Assembly: GCF_004299445.1 (NCBI RefSeq)
Contig: NZ_SCTC01000017.1
Location: 1-64,000 of the forward strand
Direction: 5' to 3'
DNA from: Phenylobacterium sp.
Lineage (GTDB): Bacteria; Pseudomonadota; Alphaproteobacteria; Caulobacterales; Caulobacteraceae
Length of the DNA stretch: 64,000 nucleotides
The translations under genes and the position numbers were made by a program. Below are positions 1 to 9,031 of the stretch, piece after piece. Numbering within the stretch: the stretch's first letter is position 1; every line of letters begins with the position of its first letter. The notes beneath the pieces are model-generated. The model made no database searches. It was given only the letters and a program-made list of their open reading frames with translations, and was not told the DNA's origin.

Positions 1-158
1 GGGACGCCAGCGTCCGAAAGGCCCTGGGCCAGGATCTGCAGCGTCACGGTCTTGCCCGTTCCGGTCGCCCCGGCCACCAGCCCGTGGCGGTTGGCCCGAT
101 GCAGCAGCAGGTGTTCCGGCTGGCCCGAGAACCCGATCAGAACGCCGTTGTCGGCCAT
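1..158 (-). CDS. HerA-like / DUF853 ATPase, N-terminal fragment
   Basis: Only the first 52 codons are present; the gene runs off the left edge. The start is the ATG at 156-158 on the minus strand (MADNGVLIG...). The fragment contains a textbook Walker A motif, GATGTGKT, at about residues 30-37, preceded by a short beta-rich lead-in ([18 protein letters not shown]). This arrangement of a near-N-terminal P-loop after a '[15 protein letters not shown]' phrase is typical of the DUF853 (YjgR) branch of HerA/FtsK-like ATPases, whose precise role is not settled. The assignment rests on this short stretch alone; another P-loop DNA-pumping ATPase is possible. Confidence 0.7.
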   Translation of the reverse strand, partial: MADNGVLIGFSGQPEHLLLHRANRHGLVAGATGTGKTVTLQILAQGLSDAGV

Positions 159-203
159 ACGCTACTCTCCAGCTCGGCACGCGCAGCAGGCGCGGCCTCT
201 TGA

Positions 204-292
204 AACCACAGACGACACAGAAAACACAGAAGGGGTCCGTGTCACCGGCCGAACCACAGCCCTTCTGTGTTCTTCTGTGTTTTCTGTGGTTG
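204..292. repeat. A/T-rich CACAG-containing inverted repeat
   Basis: The 312 bases between the HerA-like gene and the AI-2E permease contain no convincing gene. They hold an inverted repeat with a left arm at 204-234 and a right arm at 260-291. Each arm starts AACCACAG, carries two further CACAG units and ends AGAAGGG. Read in the same direction the arms match except for a three-base difference and a one-base length difference. The composition is strikingly less G/C-rich than the surroundings. Similar 'ACCACAGA..CACAGA' palindromes occur scattered in unrelated bacterial genomes, usually intergenic and of unknown function. Confidence 0.85.
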
Positions 293-470
293 AATCAAAT
301 GGGGCGCCGACGCGCCCCGAACGCGTCAGTTCGGCGACAGTTCATGCCGAAAATCGGGACAATGAGGGCAAAGACACTGCCAAACCGCGCCAAAGCGGGG
401 TAGAGCACGCCCGATTTGACGGCGTAGCCGACCACGCCGACATTGCCCCGAGCCTTCTCTGAAAGCGCGC

Positions 471-1628
471 ATGCCCGTCGAAAGACCCACGCCGGCCGTC
501 GATCCCGTCTCGCGCAACGCGCTGGTGATCCTGGCGACGATCGCCGCCGGGACCGTTCTCTACGTGCTGGGCGACATCATGACGCCCCTGGCGCTGGCGC
601 TGTTCCTGGCCGTGATGATCGACGGCTTTGCGCGGGTGCTGGAAGCCCGCGTGCCGATCGTCAGCAAGCGCCTGGCCATGCCCGCGGCGATCGTTCTGTC
701 GGTGGCGATCTTCGGGGGCGCGGCGTTCTTCATCGCCGACAACGCCAGCGCGTTCGCCACGCAGCTGGTGGCCGACACCCCCAAGCTCAACGGCCTGATC
801 GCGCGCATCGCCGGCCAGCTGGGCGTCGAGGCCCCGCCGTCCCTCACCCAGCTGGTCCAGCAGCTGAATCCGACCAGCTACCTGGGCCAGGTGGCGCGCG
901 GGCTGCAGACTTTCGTGGCGGCCGCTGCGTTCGTGCTGGTCTACCTGGGCTTCATTCTGGCCTCGCGCCGCGGATGGGAGCGCAAGGCGGTGAGCCTGTT
1001 CGGCGACCGCGAGGAGCGGCAGGAAGCCGTGGCCGCGTTCCTGCGCATCCGCAACGGCGTCGAGCAGTACCTCTGGGTCCAGACCGTCACCGGCCTGATG
1101 ATCGCGGTCGCTTCCTGGCTGGCGATGGTGGCCATCGGCCTGGACAACGCCCTCTTCTGGGCGATCCTCATCTTCATGGCGTCGTACATCCCCGTGGTGG
1201 GCGGCATCGTGGCCGTGGCGCTGCCGCCGATCTTCGCCTTCGTCCAGTTCGAGGGAATCGTGCAGCCGCTGGTCCTGTTCGGCGTGCTGCAGGCGATCGG
1301 CATGTTCGTCGGCAACGTGGTCCAGCCGCGGATGCAGGGTCGCAGCCTGAACATCGACCCCATCGTCCTGCTGCTGGCGCTGGCGTTCTGGAGCGTCGTC
1401 TGGGGGCTGCCCGGCGCGTTCCTGTCGACGCCGCTCACGACCGTGATGATGGTGATCCTGGCCCAGTTCCGGGGCACATACTGGATCGCCGTGATCCTGT
1501 CCGCCGACGGCAATCCGGGCGAGCTGCGCCAGGGCGGCGTCGCGCCGCCATCGCCCGGCGGCCCCGCCAAATCGACAAAGACCTCTGCGCCGAAGCGGCG
1601 CTCGAAGAACTTGCCATCCGGGACTTAA
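471..1628 (+). CDS. AI-2E family transporter / PerM-like permease
   Basis: A 385-residue inner-membrane protein of the AI-2E transporter (formerly DUF20, YdiK/PerM) family. Two hydrophobic segments lie near the N-terminus (about residues 17-50) and another at 70-90. A soluble stretch follows, then a cluster of hydrophobic helices from about residue 145 to 335 with the family-typical glycine-rich phrase YIPVVGGIVAVALP. A 45-residue charged, proline-rich tail is probably cytosolic. Substrates of most members are unknown; some are linked to autoinducer-2 export or to sodium/proton exchange. It starts at the ATG at 471 and stands alone ahead of the gdhZ leader. Confidence 0.88.
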   Translation: MPVERPTPAVDPVSRNALVILATIAAGTVLYVLGDIMTPLALALFLAVMIDGFARVLEARVPIVSKRLAMPAAIVLSVAIFGGAAFFIADNASAFATQLVADTPKLNGLIARIAGQLGVEAPPSLTQLVQQLNPTSYLGQVARGLQTFVAAAAFVLVYLGFILASRRGWERKAVSLFGDREERQEAVAAFLRIRNGVEQYLWVQTVTGLMIAVASWLAMVAIGLDNALFWAILIFMASYIPVVGGIVAVALPPIFAFVQFEGIVQPLVLFGVLQAIGMFVGNVVQPRMQGRSLNIDPIVLLLALAFWSVVWGLPGAFLSTPLTTVMMVILAQFRGTYWIAVILSADGNPGELRQGGVAPPSPGGPAKSTKTSAPKRRSKNLPSGT

Positions 1629-1727
1629 ACTCCGATGCACGCCTCCCTATCTATTGTTGGCTGGACGACCCAAACCTCCAGCAGGTGCGTCCGTTTCCCA
1701 ACCCCACGGGCGCAGCGAGCACCAGGT

Positions 1728-1785
1728 GTTTCGCCGGTCCCCCTCGGCGAAACCACACGCCGCCGGACACTCTCCTCCGGCGGCG
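1728..1785 (+). promoter_or_regulatory. tandem hairpins in the gdhZ leader
   Basis: Two perfect inverted repeats lie back to back, 60-120 bases before the gdhZ start. The first pairs GTTTCGCCG (1728-1736) with CGGCGAAAC (1745-1753) across an 8-base loop. The second pairs CGCCGCCGGA (1758-1767) with TCCGGCGGCG (1776-1785), also across 8 bases. No T-run follows either. They could end transcription of the upstream permease gene by a Rho-assisted route, or form a structured 5' leader for gdhZ. The pairing is seen directly; the function is inferred. Confidence 0.6.
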
Positions 1786-1846
1786 TCCTCGCGTTCCGGT
1801 CCCATCTCATTTCGACGGCCTCTACCCGCATTGACGAGGCGGCCCG

Positions 1847-4800
1847 ATGACCCGCGCGCCCCGCTCTCCCGGCAAAGGGGCCGCCGCCGGGCTCGCCCGC
1901 GCCCTGCAGGCCGAACTCAAGGACGACGCGGCCGTCGACGGCGCCAAGGCCTTCGCCAGGCAGGCCGCGGCCGACGCCCAGCCTGAAGAGATCGACCAGC
2001 TGGGCGCCCAGGGCCTCGCCCGCAACCTCGCCGACTTCTGGCGCTTCGCCGAACGCCGGCGCGGACGCGGCGCGCAGATCCGCATCGCGCCGGCGTTGAA
2101 CGCCGAGCTCGACCGGCTTGAGATCGTGCAGGACGACGCGCCCTTCCTCGTCGACAGCGTGATGGGCGAGATCGCCGACCAGGGCCTGCAGGTCCGCGCG
2201 CTGTTCCATCCCATCGTCGAGGTGAAGCGCGACCGCTCCGGCGACCGCGCCGAGACCGGCGCGCCGCGCCGCGAGTCGATGATCCAGGTCCTGCTCGATC
2301 CGGTGGGCCGCGACCGGGAGAAGACCCTCGTCGAGGGGGTCAAGGCCACGCTGTCCGACGTGCGTCAGGCCGTCGAGGACTTCCCGGCGATGCTGGAGCT
2401 GATGGGACGGACCGTCGCCGAACTGGACGCCTCGGGCCGCGCGCGCCCCGACGAGGTGGAATTCCTGAAGTGGCTGCGGGCCGAGCACTTCGTGTTCCTG
2501 GGCGCCCGCGTCTACGAATACCCTCGGCTGAAGTCGGGCGAATACGCCGCCGAAGAGCCGCTCTACCAGGCGAAGGATGGCCTTGGCGTGCTGCGCGATC
2601 CCGAGCGCACCGTGCTGCGGCGCGCCAACGAGCCGGCCGTGCTGATGGCGGCCATGAAGGACCGCATCGTCCGCGATCCGGCGGTGACCATCGCCAAGTC
2701 GAACGTGCGGAGCCGCGTGCATCGGCGCGGCTACATGGATTACGTCGGCATCAAGCGGTACGGCGACGACGGCCGCCCCTCGGGCGAGGTGCGCTTCGTC
2801 GGCCTGTTCACCGCGGAGGCCTACGACCAGCCCGCCGGCGTCGTGCCGCTGGTCCGCGAGAAGGTGTCGCGTGTGCTCGCCCGCGCCGGCGCCGCGCCCG
2901 GCAGCTACAACGAGAAGCGCCTCAAGAACATCGTCGAGAACCACCCCCGCGACGAGCTCTTCCAGATCAGCGAAGACGAGCTGCTGGAGATCGCGCTCGG
3001 CATCCTGCATCTGTCCGACCGACCGCGGGTGAAGCTGTTCGAACGCAAGGACCCGTTCGACCGGTTCGCCTCGGTGCTGCTGTTCGTGCCGCGCGATCGC
3101 TACGATTCCGACCTGCGCAAGAAGGCCGGCGACATCCTGACCGAGGCCTACGGCGGTCGACTGTCGGCCTACTACCCCAGCTTCAGCGACAGCCCGCTGG
3201 CGCGCGTCCACTTCATCATCGGGTTCACGCCGGGCCAGCATCGGCTCCCCGACCTGCGCCGGCTGGAGGCCGAGATCACCGAGGCGGCCCGAACCTGGGA
3301 AGATCGGTTCGACGCCGAGGTGCGCGCCAGCGGCCGCGAGGCCGGAGCGGTGGGCGACGTGGTCGCCCGGTACCGCGAAGCTTTCCCCGCCGGCTATCGC
3401 GACCGCTTCAGCGCCGCCGAGGCGCTGGACGACGTGGCCGTGATCGACGGCTTCTCCAGCGACCAGCAGATCTGCGTGCGGGCCTATCGCACCGACGCCG
3501 ACGGGCCGCTGCATTTCCGCTTCAAGCTCTATCGCCGGATCGTCCCGGCCGCGCTCGCCGACGTGCTGCCGATCCTGGAGAACATGGGCCTGAAGGCGCT
3601 GGCCGAGGCCGGGTTCGCCATCACGCCGGAAGGCCGCGACGCGGTCTGGATCCACGACTTCGAGATCGAGGACCCCCGCGGCGCCGACCTGGTGTTCGCC
3701 GAGATCAAGGACGCGTTCGAGGACGCCGTCGTGGCCGTCTGGAGCGGCCGCACCGAGAATGACGGCTTCAACCGGCTGGTGATGGAGCTGTCCATCCCCT
3801 GGCGCGACGCGGCCCTGATGCGGGCGCTCGCGCGCTACCGGCAGCAGTCGGGCCTGGACCCCTCCCAGCGCGTGCAGGAAGAGGCGCTGTCGAATCATCC
3901 CGGCGTGGCGCGGCTGATCCTCGATCTCTTCCGCATAAAGTTCGACCCCGCCATCGCCGCCGACGTCGCCGTGCGTCAGGAGCAGGCCGCCGCGGTCATG
4001 GACGAGGTCAACGAGGCGCTGCAGCTGGTCGAGAGCCTGGACGACGACCGCGTGCTGCGCCGCCTGGCGCTGCTGGTCGGCGCGATCCAGCGGACCAACT
4101 TCTATCAGCGGACCGCGGACGGGGCGGTGAAGTCCTACATCTCGTTCAAGGTGGCCAGCGGCCAGCTGGCCGATCTGCCCGCGCCCAAGCCGTACCGCGA
4201 GATCTTCGTCTCCTCGACCCAGGTCGAGGGCGTTCACTGCCGGTTCGGCCCCGTGGCCCGGGGCGGCCTGCGCTGGTCGGACCGGCGCGATGACTTCCGC
4301 ACCGAGGTCCTGGGGCTGGTGAAGGCCCAGCAGGTCAAGAACGCCGTGATCGTGCCCGTAGGCTCGAAGGGCGGCTTCTATCCCAAGCAGCTGCCCAAGG
4401 GCGGCTCGCCCGACGCCGTGCGCGCCGAGGCGATCGCGGCCTACAAGGTGTTCCTGTCGGGCCTGCTGGACATCACCGACAACCTGGACGCCAAGGGCAA
4501 GGTGATCCCGCCGCAGGGCGTGGTCGTCCATGACGGCGACGATCCGTACCTGGTCGTGGCGGCCGACAAGGGAACCGCCACCTTCTCCGACATCGCCAAC
4601 GGGGTGGCCGAGTCCTACGGCTTCTGGCTGGGCGACGCCTTCGCCTCGGGCGGGTCGGTGGGCTACGACCACAAGGTGATGGGCATCACCGCCCGCGGCG
4701 CGTGGGAGGCCGTGAAGCGGCACTTCCGCGAGATGGGCAAGGACATCCAGTCCGAGCCGTTCACGGTCGTTGGTTGCGGCGACATGTCGGGCGACGTGTT

Positions 4801-6709
4801 CGGCAACGGCATGCTGCTGTCGCGGTTCACCCGCCTGCAGGCCGCGTTCGACCACCGCGACATCTTCATCGATCCCGATCCGGACCCTGTGAAGAGCTAT
4901 GCCGAGCGCGAGCGGATGTTCGCCCTGCCCCGCTCGTCCTGGCAGGACTACGACAAGAAGAAGATCAGCAAGGGCGGCGGCGTGTTCTCGCGGTCGGCCA
5001 AGTCGATCCCGCTGTCGCCGCAGATCCGTGCGTTCCTGGGCACCGAGGCCGAGACCCTGGCGCCGACCGAGGTCATCAACTTGATCCTCAAGGCGCCGGC
5101 CGAGCTGCTCTACCTGGGCGGCATCGGCACCTATGTGAAGGCCAAGGGCGAGAGCCACCTCGACGTGGGCGACAAGGCCAACGACGCCGTGCGCGTGAAC
5201 GGCGAGGACCTGCGGGTCCAGGTGGTGGGCGAAGGCGCCAACCTGGGCCTGACCCAGGCCGGGCGCATCGAGTTCGCCATGAAGGGCGGCCGGGTCGAGA
5301 CCGACGCCATCGACAACTCGGCGGGCGTCGACTCCTCGGACCACGAGGTGAACATCAAGATCACCACCGGCATGCTGGAGCGGCAGGGCAAGCTGACGCG
5401 GGCCCAGCGCAACAAGCTGCTGCCGCAGATGACCGACGACGTGGCGACCCACGTGCTGGTCCACAACTACGACCAGACCCTGGCCCTCTCGCTGCTGGAG
5501 CTGGACACCGTGGGCGAGCTGGCGCCGCACGCCCGGTTCATGAGCGAGCTGGAGCACGCGGGACGGCTGGACCGCGCCGTAGAGGGCCTGCCCGACGCAC
5601 TGGAGGTCGCCGAGCGGACCAAGGCGGGCAAGGGCCTGTACCGGCCCGAGCTGGCCGTGCTGCTGGCCTACGGCAAGCTGGAGCTGAAGCGCCTGATCGC
5701 CGCCAGCGACGCGACCGAGGATCCGTTCTTCGAAGGTCGCCTGGAGACCTACTTCCCGAAGCTGCTGCGCAAGTACAAGGACGCGATCCGCGGCCACCGC
5801 CTGCGGCCCGACATCATCGCCACGGTCATCGCGAACGACATGATCAACCGCTGCGGGCCCTCGTTCCCGTCGCGGACGATGACGTCGGCCGGCTGCGACG
5901 TGGTGGCCCTGACCGCCGGCTACGAGGCGGCCAAGCAGGCGCTCGATTTCGAGACCCTCTGGGGCCAGGTCGAGGCGATGGACCTCAAGATCCCGTCGGC
6001 GGGCCAGCTGGCGCTGTTCCGGCGGCTGGTCTCGGGTCTGCGCGGCGCCACATTCTGGCTGGCGCGTCGCAGCGGCCGCGAGGGCCTGACGGTCGCCGAG
6101 CTGACGGCGCGCTACGCCCCGGGCTTCAAGAGCCTGCACAGCCTGCTGCCCGAGATTTTGCCAAAGGCCGAGCGGGCGCAGGTGGACGCCCACGTCGCCC
6201 GGCTGGTCGAGGCCGGCGCGCCGCTGAAGATGGCCGAGGCGGCCGCGGTGCTGGGTCCGCTGGCCAACGCCGTTGACCTGGTGGACCTCGCAGAAGCGTC
6301 CAGCTGGAGCCTGCCCAATGTGGCGCGGCTCTACTACGCCACGGGCGCGGCCTTCGCCTTCGACCGGGTGCGCGCGGCGGCCGGCGAGTTCCGGGCGGGC
6401 GACATCTTCGAACGCACCGCGCTGCGGCGGCTGATCGAGGACCTGCTGAGCGAACAGACCCAGCTGACCCGGGCGATCATGGCCTTCGCCGGCGGCTCGC
6501 AGGCCGGCGACGATGCGGTCTCGGCGCGGAATGCGGTCTCGGCCTGGGCGGCGCTGCGTCCCGACCTGGCGCAGGCGGCCACCCGCACCGTGGAGGAGAT
6601 CGAAGCGGGCGGCGGCGGCTGGACCTTCGCGAAGCTGACCATCGCGAACGCCGCCCTGCGCGAACTGGCCGCCGAAGCGGCGAGCGGCCGGAAGCGGCGG
6701 GCGTCCTAG
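1847..6709 (+). CDS. gdhZ: NAD-dependent glutamate dehydrogenase, large (180 kDa) type
   Basis: The protein of 1,620 residues belongs to the large NAD-glutamate dehydrogenase family (Streptomyces/Pseudomonas/Caulobacter GdhZ type). It deaminates glutamate to 2-oxoglutarate with NAD+. The N-terminal half is the long regulatory region, with ACT-like segments typical of the family. The catalytic core lies around residues 750-1200, with the lysine-bearing GSKGGFYPKQ at residue 839 onward (Lys841) and the dinucleotide-binding GCGDMSGDVFGN from residue 976. In Caulobacter crescentus GdhZ also acts on FtsZ during division, which would apply here only by homology. A GAGG element sits just before the ATG. 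Long open frames on the opposite strand are composition artefacts. Confidence 0.96.
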   Translation: MTRAPRSPGKGAAAGLARALQAELKDDAAVDGAKAFARQAAADAQPEEIDQLGAQGLARNLADFWRFAERRRGRGAQIRIAPALNAELDRLEIVQDDAPFLVDSVMGEIADQGLQVRALFHPIVEVKRDRSGDRAETGAPRRESMIQVLLDPVGRDREKTLVEGVKATLSDVRQAVEDFPAMLELMGRTVAELDASGRARPDEVEFLKWLRAEHFVFLGARVYEYPRLKSGEYAAEEPLYQAKDGLGVLRDPERTVLRRANEPAVLMAAMKDRIVRDPAVTIAKSNVRSRVHRRGYMDYVGIKRYGDDGRPSGEVRFVGLFTAEAYDQPAGVVPLVREKVSRVLARAGAAPGSYNEKRLKNIVENHPRDELFQISEDELLEIALGILHLSDRPRVKLFERKDPFDRFASVLLFVPRDRYDSDLRKKAGDILTEAYGGRLSAYYPSFSDSPLARVHFIIGFTPGQHRLPDLRRLEAEITEAARTWEDRFDAEVRASGREAGAVGDVVARYREAFPAGYRDRFSAAEALDDVAVIDGFSSDQQICVRAYRTDADGPLHFRFKLYRRIVPAALADVLPILENMGLKALAEAGFAITPEGRDAVWIHDFEIEDPRGADLVFAEIKDAFEDAVVAVWSGRTENDGFNRLVMELSIPWRDAALMRALARYRQQSGLDPSQRVQEEALSNHPGVARLILDLFRIKFDPAIAADVAVRQEQAAAVMDEVNEALQLVESLDDDRVLRRLALLVGAIQRTNFYQRTADGAVKSYISFKVASGQLADLPAPKPYREIFVSSTQVEGVHCRFGPVARGGLRWSDRRDDFRTEVLGLVKAQQVKNAVIVPVGSKGGFYPKQLPKGGSPDAVRAEAIAAYKVFLSGLLDITDNLDAKGKVIPPQGVVVHDGDDPYLVVAADKGTATFSDIANGVAESYGFWLGDAFASGGSVGYDHKVMGITARGAWEAVKRHFREMGKDIQSEPFTVVGCGDMSGDVFGNGMLLSRFTRLQAAFDHRDIFIDPDPDPVKSYAERERMFALPRSSWQDYDKKKISKGGGVFSRSAKSIPLSPQIRAFLGTEAETLAPTEVINLILKAPAELLYLGGIGTYVKAKGESHLDVGDKANDAVRVNGEDLRVQVVGEGANLGLTQAGRIEFAMKGGRVETDAIDNSAGVDSSDHEVNIKITTGMLERQGKLTRAQRNKLLPQMTDDVATHVLVHNYDQTLALSLLELDTVGELAPHARFMSELEHAGRLDRAVEGLPDALEVAERTKAGKGLYRPELAVLLAYGKLELKRLIAASDATEDPFFEGRLETYFPKLLRKYKDAIRGHRLRPDIIATVIANDMINRCGPSFPSRTMTSAGCDVVALTAGYEAAKQALDFETLWGQVEAMDLKIPSAGQLALFRRLVSGLRGATFWLARRSGREGLTVAELTARYAPGFKSLHSLLPEILPKAERAQVDAHVARLVEAGAPLKMAEAAAVLGPLANAVDLVDLAEASSWSLPNVARLYYATGAAFAFDRVRAAAGEFRAGDIFERTALRRLIEDLLSEQTQLTRAIMAFAGGSQAGDDAVSARNAVSAWAALRPDLAQAATRTVEEIEAGGGGWTFAKLTIANAALRELAAEAASGRKRRAS

Positions 6710-6858
6710 GGCGAGGCCGGGAGCGGCGAGGATGGTGGAGCCGGAATGTTCCTGCTATGTTCGCAACCATGTCTTCGCTTGTGGAGCATCGCCGAACGCT
6801 GGGGACATCTGCGTCCCGCCCCGTTGCGCGCCCAGGGCGACGCAAGGCATCAGAAGGC

Positions 6859-7596
6859 ATGGCGCGTGAGATCGTTCTCGACACTGAGACCACGGGGTTC
6901 GATCCCCTGACCGGCGACCGGCTCGTCGAATTGGCGGCGCTGGAGATCGAGAGCTTCGTGCCCACCGGGCGCAGCTTCCACGTCTACATCGACCCCCTGC
7001 GCGACATGCCCGCCGAGGCCGAGAAGGTGCACGGGCTGTCATCGGCGTTCCTGCGGGGCAAGCCGCGGTTCGACAGCGCCGAGGTGGTGGACGCGTTCCT
7101 GGAGTTCGTCGGCGATGCGCCGATCATCGCGCACAACGCCGCCTTCGACCGCGCCTTCGTGAACTGGGAGCTCGCCAACTGCGGGCGCGCCGAGATCCAT
7201 GAAGCGCAGTGGATCGACACCCTGGCCCTGGCCAAGCACCGCTTCCCGGGCATGCACAACTCGCTGGACGCCCTATGCAAGCGCTTCAAGATCTCGCTGA
7301 GCGAGCGCGAGAAGCACGGGGCGCTGATCGACGCCAAGTTGCTGGCGGCGGTCTATCTCGAGCTCAAGGGCGGCCGTGAGCGGCGCCTTGAGCTATCCGC
7401 CGAGACCACTTCGACCTCGGTGTCGATGACGGTGCGGGTGGACTATGGCCCGCGGCCGCGGGCGCTGGCGCCGCGCTCGACCGACGCCGAGCGGGCGATC
7501 CACGCCGCCTTCATCCGCGACAAGGTGAAGGGTGAGGCGCTCTGGGCGCCGTTCGGGCTGGAAGGTCTGGTCGAGGCGGAAGAAAAGGCGGCCTAG
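6859..7596 (+). CDS. dnaQ: DNA polymerase III epsilon subunit (proofreading 3'-5' exonuclease)
   Basis: The 245-residue protein is a DEDDh exonuclease. Exo I motif LDTETTG gives Asp8 and Glu10. A central HNAAFDRAF segment supplies the second acidic site, and HGALIDAKLLA supplies the closing His and Asp. The expected role is editing within the replicative polymerase core. The ATG at 6859 is chosen because homology begins exactly there (MAREIVLDTETTG); the in-frame ATG at 6757 would add 34 low-complexity residues. The C-terminal 60 residues are the weakly conserved alpha-binding region. It converges on secB, in the order commonly found near the origin in Caulobacter-type genomes. Confidence 0.96.
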   Translation: MAREIVLDTETTGFDPLTGDRLVELAALEIESFVPTGRSFHVYIDPLRDMPAEAEKVHGLSSAFLRGKPRFDSAEVVDAFLEFVGDAPIIAHNAAFDRAFVNWELANCGRAEIHEAQWIDTLALAKHRFPGMHNSLDALCKRFKISLSEREKHGALIDAKLLAAVYLELKGGRERRLELSAETTSTSVSMTVRVDYGPRPRALAPRSTDAERAIHAAFIRDKVKGEALWAPFGLEGLVEAEEKAA

Positions 7597-7602
7597 CGCC
7601 AA

Positions 7603-7740
7603 CTCTCCCTCCCCTTTGGGGAGGATGGCGAGCGCAGCGAGACGGGTGGGGGAGGATCGATCCTCCCCGACGTCAGCACTCCGGCCCACACGTCCCCACC
7701 GGGCTCGCCGCAGGCGAGCTGTCCCTCCCCAGGGGGAGGG
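7603..7740. repeat. G/C-rich compound palindromic repeat between dnaQ and secB
   Basis: The whole space between these convergent genes is a nested palindrome. CCCTCCCC-TTTGGGGAGG opens it, GGGGGAGGATCGATCCTCCCC forms a perfect central palindrome, CTCGCCGCAGGCGAG forms a further hairpin, and CCCTCCCCAGGGGGAGGG closes it. This is the style of the small intergenic repeats that recur elsewhere in this window. It may also serve as a bidirectional transcription stop. No open frame here is credible. Confidence 0.75.
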
Positions 7741-7747
7741 AACGACA

Positions 7748-8230
7748 TCAGGCGTGGCCGACCTGGGGTTCCTGGGCCTTGCGGGCCGCGTAGACGCCGG
7801 CGAAATCGATGGGGTCCAGCAGGAAGGGCGGGAAACCGCCTTCGGCCGTGACCTCGGCGATGATCCGGCGCGCGAACGGGAACAGGTAGCGCGGGCACTC
7901 GATGAGCAGCACCGGCTCCATCTCCTCGGGCGGCACGCCGCCGATGGCGAACACGCCGCCGTACAGCAGCTCGACATGGAACAGCGGGCCGTCCGGCCGC
8001 GCGGCGCGGGCCGAGAGCTTCAGGTCCACCTCGAACAGGCCGTCTTCGCGACCGCGGGCGTTCATCTCGACGTTCAGGTCGATCTGCGGCTGGTCCTGGC
8101 TGGGACGCAGGGCGTCGGGCGCCCGGGGGTTCTCCATCGACAGGTCGCGGATGAACTGGGCGAGGATACGGATGCCGGGCTCGCCGCCCTGGGCCGGAGG
8201 CGCGCCAGCGCCAGCGTCGATTTCGCTCAT
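7748..8230 (-). CDS. secB: protein-export chaperone SecB
   Basis: The 160-residue protein matches SecB throughout. It has an acidic, alanine-rich N-terminus, then the [10 protein letters not shown] strand, the GVFAIGG-PPEE segment and the [12 protein letters not shown] helix that packs the tetramer. It ends with [14 protein letters not shown], the most conserved stretch. It holds unfolded preproteins and hands them to SecA. The start is the ATG at 8230 (MSEIDAG), since 28 upstream in-frame residues bear no resemblance to the family. It is divergent from the Tim44-like gene across 177 bases, so the two probably have adjacent promoters. Confidence 0.96.
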   Translation of the reverse strand: MSEIDAGAGAPPAQGGEPGIRILAQFIRDLSMENPRAPDALRPSQDQPQIDLNVEMNARGREDGLFEVDLKLSARAARPDGPLFHVELLYGGVFAIGGVPPEEMEPVLLIECPRYLFPFARRIIAEVTAEGGFPPFLLDPIDFAGVYAARKAQEPQVGHA

Positions 8231-8407
8231 GATGTCTCGGAAATCTCTTCGTTCGGACGCGGAGATCGCGTGCTTTCGGGGCGAGCGGCTAACATGGCGC
8301 CCCAATCGATGCAACGCCGCCCCTGACGGCAGCGTTCCTGCGGACTATATAGGTGTATTCGGCGTATAACGTTCGTCAGAAGCGCCGCCACCACCGAAAG
8401 CCCGCCG

Positions 8408-9025
8408 TTGCAAGTCCTTCAGCTGATCATCCTCGCAGGTCTCGCCGCCATCGTGCTGTACCAGCTCTATTCCGTGCTGGGCCGGCGCAAGGGTCTGCAA
8501 CCTGAGGATCGCCAGACCGTCGAGGCGGTGGAACGGCGCGCGCCCGCCCCGCTGCAGAGCGGCGAGACCGTCGATGACGGCGTCGAGCTGACCGGATTGG
8601 CCGCCGTCCGCGCGAAGGACCCGACGTTCGACGTCAGCCGGTTCCTGTCCGGGGCCAAGAGCGCCTACGAGATGATCGTGAAGGCGTTTGCCGAAGGCGA
8701 CCGCGAGACGCTGAAGAACCTGCTGGCGCCCCAGGTCCTGGCCAGTTTCGAAGCGGCGATCGACGCCCGCGAAGCTCAGGGCCGGACCGAGGCGGTGGAA
8801 TTCTACCAGAGCCCGCGCGCCGACCTGGAGCGCGCCGACGTTCGCGATGGCGATCTGGCGCAGGTGACCGTGCGCTTCCTGGCGGAGTTCCGCAGCCGCA
8901 CCAAGGGCCCCGAGGGCGAGGGCGTCGACGACCGCCGCACCGCCGAACTGTGGACCTTCGAACGCCGGCTGAAGAGCCGCGACCCGAACTGGCTGCTCGT
9001 CAACGTCGACGCCGCCGAGGCCTAA
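8408..9025 (+). CDS. Tim44/TimA-like inner-membrane protein
   Basis: A 205-residue protein with one N-terminal membrane segment (about residues 4-20, LQLIILAGLAAIVLYQLY). A linker follows, then a Tim44-like domain of about 150 residues with the YEMIVKAFAEGDRETLKNLLAPQV signature region, rendered here only in part. Alphaproteobacterial members are relatives of the mitochondrial inner-membrane import adaptor Tim44; a role at the membrane with translocase or chaperones is inferred. The only suitable start is TTG at 8408, with a weak GAAAG ribosome site. Six bases separate its stop from mltA, which suggests an operon. Confidence 0.9.
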   Translation: MQVLQLIILAGLAAIVLYQLYSVLGRRKGLQPEDRQTVEAVERRAPAPLQSGETVDDGVELTGLAAVRAKDPTFDVSRFLSGAKSAYEMIVKAFAEGDRETLKNLLAPQVLASFEAAIDAREAQGRTEAVEFYQSPRADLERADVRDGDLAQVTVRFLAEFRSRTKGPEGEGVDDRRTAELWTFERRLKSRDPNWLLVNVDAAEA

Positions 9026-9031
9026 CCGGGC

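Noticed and set aside
1625..6193. Open frame of 1,522 codons on the minus strand across gdhZ, and similar long antisense frames elsewhere
   Set aside because: They mirror the codon pattern of high-G/C genes, have low-complexity His/Gln/Arg/Leu-rich products and no homology; the plus-strand gene has full catalytic motifs.
6757..6858. Longer dnaQ start at 6757
   Set aside because: Adds 34 residues without homology; the exonuclease domain begins right at the ATG at 6859.
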